Below, piece by piece: positions 8,981-17,581 of a stretch of DNA of 64,000 bases (positions within the stretch are counted from its first letter, which is position 1; every line of letters begins with the position of its first letter). The position numbers were made by a program, and so were the translations under genes. The stretch covers positions 62,001 to 126,000 of the forward strand of contig WACF01000001.1 of NCBI GenBank assembly GCA_026192395.1, read 5' to 3'. This DNA is from Proteobacteria bacterium 005FR1 (GTDB taxonomy: Bacteria; Pseudomonadota; Gammaproteobacteria; Pseudomonadales; Cellvibrionaceae). A model generated the notes under the pieces. The model was not told where the DNA came from. It saw only the letters and a program-made list of their open reading frames with translations, and made no database searches.

Positions 8981-9445
8981 ATGACCGTTGTATTTTCCAG
9001 CGCGGAAGAACTCGAACGCGCAGTGGGCAAACCCCTGGGTGTCACTGAATGGCTCACCATCGATCAGTCGAGAATAGACATGTTTGCCGATGCAACCGGC
9101 GACCACCAATGGATTCACGTCGATCCTGAGCGAGCGAAGAACGGCCCGTTTGGCAGCACAATCGCTCATGGATATTTAACCCTATCTCTGGTCAACTTTT
9201 TTCTGCCACAACTAATGCAAGTTGAAAATCTTCTGATGGGGGTGAACTACGGAAGTGATCGTCTTCGCTTCCCGGCACCCGTGAAAGTGGAATCCCGCGT
9301 GCGTGGAGCGGGGGAGATTACTTCCGCTGAACGGCTGCCCAACGGCTCGGTTCAGGTGGTGGTCCGCATTGCGGTGGAGATCGAAGGGAGCGACCGTCCC
9401 GGCTGTGTAGTCGATACGATCAGCCGCTATACATTCGCGGAGTGA
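8981..9445 (+). CDS. MaoC-family (R)-enoyl-CoA hydratase
   Basis: A 154-residue hotdog-fold protein. ATG 8981 is preceded by a strong GAGGAGG that overlaps the end of ipdF; a longer frame inside ipdF was rejected. The hydratase-2 signature is present as FADATGDHQWIHVD, with the catalytic Asp41/His46 pair, followed by FGSTIAHGYLTLS. It resembles single-domain MaoC proteins such as HtdZ/Rv0130. It should hydrate an enoyl-CoA to a (3R)-hydroxyacyl-CoA, a natural partner for the MFE2-like SDR at 4897-5781. It is the last gene of the operon. No clear terminator follows. Confidence 0.8.
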   Translation: MTVVFSSAEELERAVGKPLGVTEWLTIDQSRIDMFADATGDHQWIHVDPERAKNGPFGSTIAHGYLTLSLVNFFLPQLMQVENLLMGVNYGSDRLRFPAPVKVESRVRGAGEITSAERLPNGSVQVVVRIAVEIEGSDRPGCVVDTISRYTFAE

Positions 9446-9643
9446 TTTCATTTCAAGGGATTCTGACCGCTGAGTGGCGGAAGGTCCTTGAACCTGTGCT
9501 TCGAGTCGCTCGCGGCTAGCACCCATTTCAAAATTTAAAATGCGGCTTTTGGCCGGTTTCTCAGACTGTCCAAGCTCCTGTTGCAAGCCGACAACCTGTC
9601 CCCCTCGGAAGTCGCAAATAAACTGTAGATTTGGCTCCGCCTT

Positions 9644-9720
9644 AATCCAAACGAAGTATGTGGAATTGTTAGGGCCTGACTAAACTCGCCGAAATTGACA
9701 TAATCCAACTATAACGAGGT
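9644..9720 (+). promoter_or_regulatory. Conserved leader of first TonB receptor gene
   Basis: The block contains AAACGAAGT at 9649-9657 (right arm of the palindrome that is perfect in the second copy), then TTGACA at 9695-9700 and TATAAC at 9710-9715, then GAGG at 9716-9719. TTGACA and TATAAC are only 9 bases apart, so they are not an ordinary sigma-70 pair. Conservation between the two copies is the evidence for a control function; the left arm of the palindrome is degenerate here. Confidence 0.5.
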
Positions 9721-9727
9721 CATTGTC

Positions 9728-11959
9728 ATGCAAGCGAGAAAACCATTAGCGCTGGCGATTGCTGCCTGCTTCACCGCAGGTGCCGGCTCTGCCTCCAGCC
9801 AAGTGCTGGAAGAGATCGTGATCACTGCTCAGAAGCGTGAGCAGTCCCTGCAGGAAGCGCCCATCTCCGTCGCCGCTTTCGGTGAGCACGAGCTTGAGCA
9901 ACAAGGTGTCAAGGACCTCACAGACTTGGCCTCCGCTGTTCCTAATGTGAAAATCACACCGTCCCCCGGCAGTTCCTCGGCCGCCACCATCGCGATTCGC
10001 GGCTCTGTCACCGGCAATCCGGCGATTCAGTGGGAGCCCACGGTGGGCATTTACATGGACGGCGTTTTCATTGCAAAGAACATCGGCGGCGTTTTTGACG
10101 TGGCTGAGCTGCAGCGGGTTGAAATCCTCCGCGGCCCGCAGGGGACACTGTACGGCAAGAACACGGTGGGCGGTGCCGTTAACTTGGTTACGAAGAAGCC
10201 CACCGGGAAATTCGGCGGTGAGGCGCGGGTCGGAGGCGGCGACTACAACCTGGTTACCGGCTATTTATCATTGGATACGCCGACCTTGGATCTGGGGGGC
10301 GCGGGCCAAGTGATGGCCAAGTTTGCCGGCTCCTATCGGAAGCGCGACGGCTTCTATGAGAACAAGCCTGATCCCTTCGGCATGCCCCTTGCCCAAACCC
10401 CAAAGGTGGATGACCTCAACAGCCTGGATAATACTGCCTGGCGCTCCGACATTCTCTGGGACGTGACGGACAGAGTCAGCCTTCGCTGGACTTACGACGA
10501 TAGTGAAATGGACCTGCACGGCACCAAGGCGCAGCTGACCTGGCTCGACCCGGCGGACCCTTACGGCATCAACGCCCTGCTGCAACCCTACGTGGTGCCT
10601 GAGACTGAAAACGCGGAAACCGTGCACCTCGACCAGGCGGATTTCGAGTACAGCCGTTCCAAGTCGCACTCGTTATTCGCTGACTACGACCTCGGCGAAG
10701 TAGGGACGTTGGGAGACGTGATACTGCGTTATATCGGCAATACCCGCGATCTGGAGTGGAACGACTTCATTGATATCGACGGTTCTCCGATCGATCTTTT
10801 CCACTCCTTTCGCGAGATCGCTTACGAACAGAACTCTCACGAAATCCAGATGCTTGGAGCCACGGCTCGCACTGACTATGTGCTAGGTCTTTACTACTTG
10901 GAAGAAGACGCGGATGTTTATAACCCTCTCACCTTCTTCGGTGTCTTTGGTGCGCCGACATCTCGCAATCGCTACGGCTTTTTGACCGAGTCCGTGGCCG
11001 CCTTTGGCCAAGTGGAGTGGCGGCCGGCCTGGGCCTGGGCCGATGACCGACTGGCGTTGACGGTCGGTGCCCGCTGGACTGAAGAAGAAAAGGATGTTTG
11101 GGTAAACCATCCGCCTCGTTTCCCGGGAGATCCGTCGGCCTATCAGGCTCGGGATAAGGAGAGTTTCGAGGACTTTTCTCCCTCTTTTGTAGCGTCATGG
11201 AAAGTGAGTGAAAGCGTTAACACCTACATGAAGTTTGCCCAGGGGTGGAAGTCTGGAGGTTTCAATGCCGAGGCAGCGACGGAAGCCACGTTCAACCGTC
11301 CCTACGATTCTGCCGAGATTCGGTCCACAGAGCTGGGTCTGAAAGGTCGTTGGCTCAATAATCGCCTGCAGGTGAATGGTGCGGTGTTCCACAACGTCAC
11401 CACCGACATGCAGATGTCGATTTTCCTAAGTGATTCCAGTGCATCCTCCATAATCGACAACGCCGGTGAAGCAACGGTAAACGGGGTGGAATTGGAAGTC
11501 GTGGCCTTGCCGCATCACAATCTGCAATTGACGGCCACCTACGGTTATCTGGATGGGGGTTATGATGAGTTCATGATCAATGGCGTTGATGTCAAGGACC
11601 AAAAGGACTTCTCCTGGACACCGGAAAACAGTGCGACCGTCTCAGCTGAGTGGACAATGGCGGAAGGGGGCTGGGGTGACCTGGTCGCTCGCTTGGATTG
11701 GCAGTATGTCGACGATCACGTGGCCTATACCGAACCGTACCAGAACGAGAATCTGAAAATCGAAGCCTACGACATTCTTAACGGTCGCATCACCCTGGCC
11801 AATCTGCCCATCGGCAGCAGCACTGCCAAGGTCGCGCTGTGGGGTAAAAACCTGACGGATGAGGTTTATCGCATTCACGGCATCCCATTCGGTCTCTGGA
11901 GCGCTACCTATTTTGGCGATCCTCGCACTTACGGGTTAGAGGCGACTCTGGACTTCTAA
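9728..11959 (+). CDS. TonB-dependent outer-membrane receptor, copy 1
   Basis: A 743-residue receptor. It has an N-terminal signal peptide of about 24 residues, then EEIVITAQKRE, which includes a TonB-box-like stretch and is typical of this receptor class. The plug domain contains RVEILRGPQGTLYGKNTVGG near residue 135. A large beta-barrel follows, ending in LEATLDF with the terminal Phe expected for BAM-assembled barrels. It should import a large or hydrophobic ligand across the outer membrane with energy from TonB. Location directly after the steroid-ring operon suggests a steroid or related ligand, but receptors of this class also take siderophores and glycans, so the substrate is an inference. 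GAGG lies 8 bases before ATG. Confidence 0.9.
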   Translation: MQARKPLALAIAACFTAGAGSASSQVLEEIVITAQKREQSLQEAPISVAAFGEHELEQQGVKDLTDLASAVPNVKITPSPGSSSAATIAIRGSVTGNPAIQWEPTVGIYMDGVFIAKNIGGVFDVAELQRVEILRGPQGTLYGKNTVGGAVNLVTKKPTGKFGGEARVGGGDYNLVTGYLSLDTPTLDLGGAGQVMAKFAGSYRKRDGFYENKPDPFGMPLAQTPKVDDLNSLDNTAWRSDILWDVTDRVSLRWTYDDSEMDLHGTKAQLTWLDPADPYGINALLQPYVVPETENAETVHLDQADFEYSRSKSHSLFADYDLGEVGTLGDVILRYIGNTRDLEWNDFIDIDGSPIDLFHSFREIAYEQNSHEIQMLGATARTDYVLGLYYLEEDADVYNPLTFFGVFGAPTSRNRYGFLTESVAAFGQVEWRPAWAWADDRLALTVGARWTEEEKDVWVNHPPRFPGDPSAYQARDKESFEDFSPSFVASWKVSESVNTYMKFAQGWKSGGFNAEAATEATFNRPYDSAEIRSTELGLKGRWLNNRLQVNGAVFHNVTTDMQMSIFLSDSSASSIIDNAGEATVNGVELEVVALPHHNLQLTATYGYLDGGYDEFMINGVDVKDQKDFSWTPENSATVSAEWTMAEGGWGDLVARLDWQYVDDHVAYTEPYQNENLKIEAYDILNGRITLANLPIGSSTAKVALWGKNLTDEVYRIHGIPFGLWSATYFGDPRTYGLEATLDF

Positions 11960-12032
11960 AGCTGCCTTGGCGGAGCGCCTCGTGAGGGGCGCTGCTTTAC
12001 CGCTCCCATTAAAAATCTTATCCCTTAGGCAG

Positions 12033-12056
12033 GCGGTGGTGAATTCCATCGCTTTT
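12033..12056 (+). terminator. Probable terminator of receptor copy 1
   Basis: GCGGTGG at 12033-12039 can pair with CCATCGC at 12045-12051 (one G-T pair), followed by a short TTTT. It is the weaker counterpart of the near-perfect terminator after copy 2. Confidence 0.55.
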
Positions 12057-12206
12057 CTCGTTTTGAGGTATACAGGTTTGATTGCTTCCGGCGCAAAGCC
12101 GTGTGATTGTCTTCGAGGGCCCTAACCCTTCTTATTTCTTTCCTTCTGATCTACCTCTCAAACGCATTTCGTCCTTAAAAGGAATCCGCAAAAAAGTGCA
12201 AATCCG

Positions 12207-12229
12207 ACTTCGTTTAATCCAAACGAAGT
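12207..12229. promoter_or_regulatory. Perfect 9-bp inverted repeat upstream of receptor copy 2
   Basis: ACTTCGTTT (12207-12215) and AAACGAAGT (12221-12229) are exact reverse complements separated by AATCC. The spacing fits a dimeric regulator operator. It lies about 70 bases before the start codon. The right arm and spacer also occur before copy 1 at 9644-9657, where the left arm has decayed. Confidence 0.55.
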
Positions 12230-12299
12230 ATGTGGGATTGCCGACGGCTCACTAGACTCGCCTACATTGACATAATCCAACTATAACGAGGTCATGATC

Positions 12300-14531
12300 A
12301 TGAGAGCTAGAAAACCTTTGTCACTGGCGATAGCCGCCTGCTTCACTGCAGGTGCCGGCTCCGCCTTCGGCCAAGCGCTGGAAGAGATCGTGGTTACTGC
12401 TCAGAAGCGTGAGCAGTCCCTGCAGGAAGCACCCATTTCCATCGCCGCTTTCGGTGAACACGAACTGGAGCAACAGGGAGTCAAAGACCTTACCGACTTG
12501 GGCTCTGCCGTTCCGAACGTGAAGATCACACCCTCTCCCGGGAACTCCTCGGCTGCCACCATCGCTATTCGCGGTTCCGTGACCACTAACCCGGCGATCC
12601 AGTGGGAGCCCACGGTGGGTATCTACATGGACGGCGTCTTCATTGCCAAAAACGTTGGCGGCGTTTTCGACGTGGCCGAGTTGCAGCGGGTTGAAATTCT
12701 GCGGGGCCCTCAAGGCACACTGTACGGCAAAAATACCGTGGGCGGTGCCGTTAACCTGATTACAAAGAAGCCCAGTGGTCAATTTGGCGGCGAGGCGCGG
12801 GTTGGGGGCGGCAACTACGATCTGGTTACTGGCTATCTGTCAGTGGATACGCCGTCATGGGATTTGGGCGGCGCGGGCCAGGTCATGGCCAAGTTCACCG
12901 GCTCATATCGGAAACGCGACGGCTTCTATGAGAACAAGCCTGATCCCTACGGTATACCCCTTGCCCAGGCGCCGAAGGTGGATGACCTCAATAGCCTGGA
13001 CAATACTGCCTGGCGCTCTGACATTCTCTGGGATGCGACGGAAAGGCTGAGCGTTCGCTGGACTTACGACGATAGCGAAATGGACCTGCACGGCACCAAG
13101 GCGCAGCTGACCTGGCTCGACCCGGCGGACCCCTACGGCATCAACGCCCTGCTGGAGCCCTACTTGGTACCCGAGACAGAAAACGCCGAGACCGTGCATC
13201 TGGATCAGGCCAACTTCGAGCATAGCGGTTCCAAGTCGCACTCACTCTTCGTCGATTATGACCTGGGTGAAGTCGGTGTGCTGGGAGACGTAACGCTTCG
13301 TTATATCGGTAATGATCGTGATCTGGAGTGGGATGACTTCATCGATATCGATGGTTCTCCAATTGATTTTTTCCACTCCCATCGGGGCATCGCCTACGAA
13401 CAGACTTCCCACGAAGTTCAGCTGGTGGGGGCCACAGATCGTACTGACTACGTCGTGGGCCTGTACTACCTTGAAGAAGAAGCGGATGTTTACAACCCCA
13501 TCAGCTTTTTCAATGTATTTGGCGCCCCGACGTCCCACAATCGCTATGGATTCCTGACAGAGTCCGTGGCCGCCTTCGGCCAAGTGGAGTGGCGGCCAGG
13601 CTGGGCGTGGGCCGATGAGCGACTCGCGCTCACGTTCGGCGCCCGCTGGACTGAGGAGGAGAAAGACGTCTGGGTCAATCATCCGCCCCGTTTCCCGGGA
13701 GATCCGTCAGCCTATGAAGCTCGGGATGAGCAGACATTTGACAACTTTTCTCCCTCCTTTGTGGCGTCCTGGGAAGTGAATGAACGTATTAATACCTACT
13801 TCAAGCTCGTCAAGGGCTGGAAGTCCGGGGGCATTAATGCTGAAGCGGCTACGAAAGCCACATTCGACGTGCCTTACGAATCTGCCGAGATTCGGTCTAC
13901 CGAACTGGGCTTCAAATCCCGTTGGCTGGATAGTCGCCTGCAGTTGAATGGTGCGATGTTCCACGACGTCACCACCGACATGCAAATGTCTATCTTCCTA
14001 GGTGATGCCAGTGCTTCTTCCATCATCGACAACGCCGGTGAAGCGACGGTAAACGGGGTGGAACTGGAGCTGGTGGCCTTGTTGCATCCAAGCCTCCAAC
14101 TCACGGCCACCTACGGTTATCTGGATGGGGGATACGACGAGTTCATTATCAATGGCGTGGACGTGAAGGATCAGAAGGACTTCGCCTGGGCCCCTGAAAA
14201 CAGCGCGACCGTTTCAGCTGAGTGGACAGTGGCACAGGGAGGATGGGGCGATCTGACTGCTCGTCTGGACTGGCAGTACGTCGACGATCATGTGCCCTAC
14301 ATTGAGCCCCACCAGAATGAGACTCTGCAGATCGAGGCCTACGACATTCTCAATGGTCGCATTACCCTTGCCAACCTGCCCATCGGCGACAGCACCGCCA
14401 AGGTGGCGCTGTGGGGTAAAAACCTGACGGATGACGAATATCGCATTCACGGGATTCCATTCGGACTCTGGAGCACCACCTATTTTGGCGATCCTCGCAC
14501 CTACGGTCTGGAAGCGACGCTGGATTTCTAA
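12300..14531 (+). CDS. TonB-dependent outer-membrane receptor, copy 2
   Basis: A 743-residue paralogue of the preceding receptor, sharing signal peptide, TonB-box-like EEIVVTAQKRE, plug motif and terminal LEATLDF. I chose ATG 12300 over ATG 12294: it aligns with the start of copy 1 and leaves 8 bases after GAGG (12288-12291), whereas the earlier ATG leaves only 2. Differences from copy 1 cluster in the barrel, for example NVFGAPTSHN against GVFGAPTSRN and KLVKGWKSGGIN against KFAQGWKSGGFN, so ligand preference may differ. Confidence 0.9.
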   Translation: MRARKPLSLAIAACFTAGAGSAFGQALEEIVVTAQKREQSLQEAPISIAAFGEHELEQQGVKDLTDLGSAVPNVKITPSPGNSSAATIAIRGSVTTNPAIQWEPTVGIYMDGVFIAKNVGGVFDVAELQRVEILRGPQGTLYGKNTVGGAVNLITKKPSGQFGGEARVGGGNYDLVTGYLSVDTPSWDLGGAGQVMAKFTGSYRKRDGFYENKPDPYGIPLAQAPKVDDLNSLDNTAWRSDILWDATERLSVRWTYDDSEMDLHGTKAQLTWLDPADPYGINALLEPYLVPETENAETVHLDQANFEHSGSKSHSLFVDYDLGEVGVLGDVTLRYIGNDRDLEWDDFIDIDGSPIDFFHSHRGIAYEQTSHEVQLVGATDRTDYVVGLYYLEEEADVYNPISFFNVFGAPTSHNRYGFLTESVAAFGQVEWRPGWAWADERLALTFGARWTEEEKDVWVNHPPRFPGDPSAYEARDEQTFDNFSPSFVASWEVNERINTYFKLVKGWKSGGINAEAATKATFDVPYESAEIRSTELGFKSRWLDSRLQLNGAMFHDVTTDMQMSIFLGDASASSIIDNAGEATVNGVELELVALLHPSLQLTATYGYLDGGYDEFIINGVDVKDQKDFAWAPENSATVSAEWTVAQGGWGDLTARLDWQYVDDHVPYIEPHQNETLQIEAYDILNGRITLANLPIGDSTAKVALWGKNLTDDEYRIHGIPFGLWSTTYFGDPRTYGLEATLDF

Positions 14532-14609
14532 GTGGCTTGCGGCTTTCCCGCCGGCGGGTAGCGTCGAATCATCCTGCAGTCCGGACTACAACGTTTTGCT
14601 TTTCAGCAG

Positions 14610-14636
14610 GCGGTGGTGAATACCACCGCTTTTTTT
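14610..14636 (+). terminator. Rho-independent terminator after receptor copy 2
   Basis: GCGGTGGT (14610-14617) and ACCACCGC (14622-14629) form a perfect 8-bp stem with loop GAAT, followed by seven T residues. The following thiolase gene starts only 28 bases later. Confidence 0.85.
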
Positions 14637-14663
14637 ATTTCAAGCTTCCCAAGAGGTATACCG

Positions 14664-15866
14664 ATGCAAGATGCTGTGATTGTCTCAACCGCCCGGACTG
14701 CACTCGCCAAGTCCTTTCGCGGCTCCTTCAACGACACAGAAGCCCCGGTGCTGGGCGGCCACGCAGTTCGCGCGGCAGTAGAAAGGGCCGGAATTGCCCC
14801 TGAGGAGGTTGACGATGTCATCATGGGGGCTGCCGTCCAGCAGGGTACACAGAGCTACAATATCGGTCGGCTCTGCGCTTATACCGCAGGCCTGCCAGAC
14901 ACGGTGCCGGGCATGGCCCTCGACCGTATGTGCGCCTCCGGATTGATCGCCATCAGCGCTGCCGCCCGGGGGATCGCCTGTGGTGAGCTGAACATCGCAG
15001 CGGCCGGCGGCGTAGAGTCCATTTCTCTAACCCAGACTAAGCACAAAAACAGCTATCGGGCTCAGTCCGAGGCGGTACTAAAAGCCATGCCCGCCGCTTA
15101 CATGCCGATGATCGAAACGGCTGAAGTGGTCGCGAAGCGCTACGACATCAGCCGGGATGCTCAGGACGAATACGCCTTGCAAAGCCAGCAGCGGACCGCA
15201 GCCGCCCAAAAGGAGGGAAGATTCGACGACGAGATCGTGCCCTTGACGGTGAATAAGTTGTTGTTCGACAAGGAAGGCAATCCGGCGCGTCACGAACGCG
15301 TAACTGCAGATCGGGACGAATGTAACCGACCCGGTACTACACTTGAGGGACTACAAAGCCTGAAACCGGTTTGGAAGAACGGTCAGATAGTGGGTGAGGG
15401 GCAACATATAACGGCCGGCAACGCCTCCCAACTGTCCGATGGCGCGGCCGCTTGTTTGCTGATGAGCCGCGCGGAAGCAGACCGTCGCGGGCTGACTCCG
15501 CTTGGCACTTACCGCGGTGTCGCCGTAGCGGGCTGCAGGCCGGAAGAAATGGGCATCGGCCCCGTTTACGCCGTGCCCAAACTGCTGGAGCGTTTCAAGC
15601 TCAAGGTCTCGGATATTGATCTCTGGGAGATAAATGAAGCTTTCGCTTGTCAGGTCCTCTACTGCCGCGACGCCCTGGGGATCGATAATGATAAATTGAA
15701 CGTCAACGGTGGAGCGATATCCATCGGCCATCCTTTCGGAATGACCGGCGCGCGGATGGTGGGTCACGCTCTGCTGGAAGGCCGTCGTCGCGGTGCGCGC
15801 TACGTTGTGACCTCGATGTGTATCGGTGGCGGTATGGGCGCGGCCGGTCTGTTCGAATTGACCTGA
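14664..15866 (+). CDS. Acetyl-CoA acetyltransferase family thiolase
   Basis: A 400-residue thiolase, distinct from the FadA6-like enzyme upstream. ATG 14664 follows AAGAGG; the frame reaches back into the terminator, so the upstream extension was discarded. Nucleophile Cys90 is in LDRMCASG; the catalytic His and second Cys are in [16 protein letters not shown] and [10 protein letters not shown]. It should catalyse thiolysis of a 3-oxoacyl-CoA or the reverse condensation of acetyl-CoA. Location between steroid-type receptors and regulators suggests a role in steroid or side-chain degradation. A housekeeping beta-oxidation or PHB-type thiolase remains possible. It has its own terminator. Confidence 0.8.
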   Translation: MQDAVIVSTARTALAKSFRGSFNDTEAPVLGGHAVRAAVERAGIAPEEVDDVIMGAAVQQGTQSYNIGRLCAYTAGLPDTVPGMALDRMCASGLIAISAAARGIACGELNIAAAGGVESISLTQTKHKNSYRAQSEAVLKAMPAAYMPMIETAEVVAKRYDISRDAQDEYALQSQQRTAAAQKEGRFDDEIVPLTVNKLLFDKEGNPARHERVTADRDECNRPGTTLEGLQSLKPVWKNGQIVGEGQHITAGNASQLSDGAAACLLMSRAEADRRGLTPLGTYRGVAVAGCRPEEMGIGPVYAVPKLLERFKLKVSDIDLWEINEAFACQVLYCRDALGIDNDKLNVNGGAISIGHPFGMTGARMVGHALLEGRRRGARYVVTSMCIGGGMGAAGLFELT

Positions 15867-15879
15867 TGGTTCCCTACAG

Positions 15880-15903
15880 CGGGCGCCATCCGGCGCCCGT
15901 TTC
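15880..15903 (+). terminator. Terminator after thiolase
   Basis: CGGGCGCC (15880-15887) and GGCGCCCG (15892-15899) form a perfect 8-bp GC stem around ATCC, followed by a modest T-rich tail. Confidence 0.75.
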
Positions 15904-16246
15904 TACATTTGTTTTCTATTTCCTCCTCGGGGTTAACGCTTCTCAGCTGACTCCCCGATATGGATGGCCGTAGTGCTCCGGCGCAAGAAGGCACATTCGT
16001 CTAGGCCATATGGACGATGCCCAGAGTTTTCGGCACTAACAGTATCTAACGGTGCAATAGTGCACTTGGCAGGGGGTCGCGAACGTGAGCCCGGCGATCT
16101 AGATTCCGGCCGCCAAACAAGTCATGATCGTCGGGGACCCCTAGCAAAACCTCGCTTTTCGCCTAAGCTTTGATCAGATGCTGATGGATGCAGTAGTGAA
16201 AAACCTGTTGGTCGCGGGACTGGACCCAAGTTCACGAGGCAAACGT
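15904..16246. other. Intergenic region upstream of first LuxR-type regulator
   Basis: No convincing gene in 343 bases. It includes an 8-bp palindrome CCATATGG (16006-16013) flanked by CGTC and GACG. This could be an operator for the adjacent regulators, but the evidence is weak. An in-frame ATG at 16178 would extend the regulator by 23 codons; I prefer 16247. Confidence 0.4.
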
Positions 16247-17452
16247 ATGAAAATCACGGCTTCCGATTCAAAATCCATCACTCCCCCTGATCTCATCTCT
16301 CTCACTGAGTACGACGAACTGGTTGGCGCGATCCTCGATGGCGGACTCGACGACCAGGCGATGGGGCGCGCTCTGGAAGCCCTCCGTAAGCGTTGCCGTG
16401 CCAACTACGTGACTCTGATCTTGCGAATTCCCAGCGTCGGCGATGTAGGCCTGATGCTGGTGGCGGGGGATATCGGTGCGCCCGGACAGGTCTCTCGCCA
16501 GCCTTATCATCATGGCGTTACTCCGTTTCGCAGCCAACCCGTGGATACCATCTACACGGAGCAGGACATCATGTCGAGCGAACAGTGGCAGTCTTCCTCC
16601 TATTACCGCGAAGTATGCAAAAAGCAGAATGTGAACCATGTGATGGGCGCTGACATCTCTCTGCCGGATGAAGGCGTGTTTCGCTTTCGCGTGACTCGCC
16701 CCCATGGTGCGGAGCCTTTTTCTGACAGGGACCGGGCACTTTGTCAGATGCTCTTGCCGCACCTGCGCCGTAGCCTGCGAATTCACAATCAGCTCGATCG
16801 CAGTGAATCTCTCGGCGGCTTGTATGCACGAGCCATCAACCGTCTCTCTGTGGCAACCATCGTATTGGATGAAACCGGCACGGTACTGCAGTTGAACGAT
16901 GTCGCCAAGGGAATGCTCGACAACTGCGACGGCTTGAAGTTGGTCGGTGGCCGCCTGGAAGCCAGTTACCCGAGCGATAACAAAGAGCTCTATAGGCGTG
17001 TTAGGGAAGCTTTCGAAGCCCAGGCCCGGGGCGAGCGCTTGCCCCTGGATGCGCTGCCCGTTGCCCGACCTTCCGGCGAAGTGAGTCTCGGGGTTGTGGT
17101 GGAACCGGTGCCAGAGCAAAGCTGGGCAGAGACTAAGGGTCAGCCGGCTCTGGTACTCTACGTGCGCGATGCGGTGGGCAAATCCCAGGTGAGCAATGTG
17201 GCCGCCATGCGCTTGTTCGACTTTACCCCGGCCGAGACTGCCTTGGCTCTTGAGTTGGCGAACGGTCTCTCCCTGGAGGAGGCTGCGGAAAATCTCGGGA
17301 TTATGCGCAACACCGCCCGCGCGCATTTGCGGGCAATCTTCTCCAAGACCGGCGTCCGTCGGCAGGCGGAGTTGGTCCGAGTGATTCTCAATAGCGTCAT
17401 CACTCTGGGTAGCGACGCCGTGAAGCCTCTCGCGAGCAACGAGGTTCAGTGA
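16247..17452 (+). CDS. LuxR-type HTH transcriptional regulator, tandem copy 1
   Basis: A 401-residue regulator. ATG 16247 has GAGG upstream and aligns with the start of copy 2. The N-terminal half (about 1-180) is an unassigned sensory region containing VMGADISLPDEGVFRFRVTR. A PAS-like segment begins at INRLSVATIVLDETG near residue 205. The C-terminal LuxR-type HTH is at about 325-385: FTPAETALALELANGLSLEE, then LGIMRNTARAHLRAIFSKTG. There is no receiver domain or acyl-homoserine-lactone domain that I recognise. Regulators of this form often lie beside steroid or hydrophobic-compound catabolic genes; control of the receptor pair or prp genes is an inference from position. Confidence 0.75.
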   Translation: MKITASDSKSITPPDLISLTEYDELVGAILDGGLDDQAMGRALEALRKRCRANYVTLILRIPSVGDVGLMLVAGDIGAPGQVSRQPYHHGVTPFRSQPVDTIYTEQDIMSSEQWQSSSYYREVCKKQNVNHVMGADISLPDEGVFRFRVTRPHGAEPFSDRDRALCQMLLPHLRRSLRIHNQLDRSESLGGLYARAINRLSVATIVLDETGTVLQLNDVAKGMLDNCDGLKLVGGRLEASYPSDNKELYRRVREAFEAQARGERLPLDALPVARPSGEVSLGVVVEPVPEQSWAETKGQPALVLYVRDAVGKSQVSNVAAMRLFDFTPAETALALELANGLSLEEAAENLGIMRNTARAHLRAIFSKTGVRRQAELVRVILNSVITLGSDAVKPLASNEVQ

Positions 17453-17581
17453 ACCGAGCCGACGCTGACGACCTTGCGGAGATAGCGGGCAGCACCTTTC
17501 TCCGGCTGGAAGGGCAATCTTTTTGAGCAGTTGGTCTGTTGACAGGATGTCCGGGCCAGCTCGGGTGACAAAGGGTCAACC

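Larger units (their letters stand above)
11960..12299 (+). other. Spacer between the two receptor genes
   Basis: No coding sequence is seen. The spacer holds the degenerate terminator of copy 1 (12033-12056), a stretch without recognisable features, and the leader of copy 2 with its perfect palindrome (12207-12229). Confidence 0.6.
9644..14636 (+). repeat. Tandem duplication of leader, TonB receptor gene and terminator
   Basis: Two copies of a unit about 2.57 kb long lie head to tail (start codons 9728 and 12300). The coding parts keep the same length of 743 codons. Homology extends upstream to the shared block AATCCAAACGAAGTATGTGG (9644 and 12216) and ATTGACATAATCCAACTATA just before each gene. 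It extends downstream to a related hairpin terminator after each copy. Silent and replacement differences are scattered along the unit, so the duplication is not recent. Confidence 0.85.

Noticed and set aside
9695-9715. TTGACA and TATAAC as a sigma-70 promoter for receptor copy 1
   Set aside because: Spacer is only 9 bases; reported as a conserved leader instead.
16268-17326. 352-codon open frame on the - strand
   Set aside because: Antisense to LuxR-type regulator copy 1; no domain recognised and no ribosome site.
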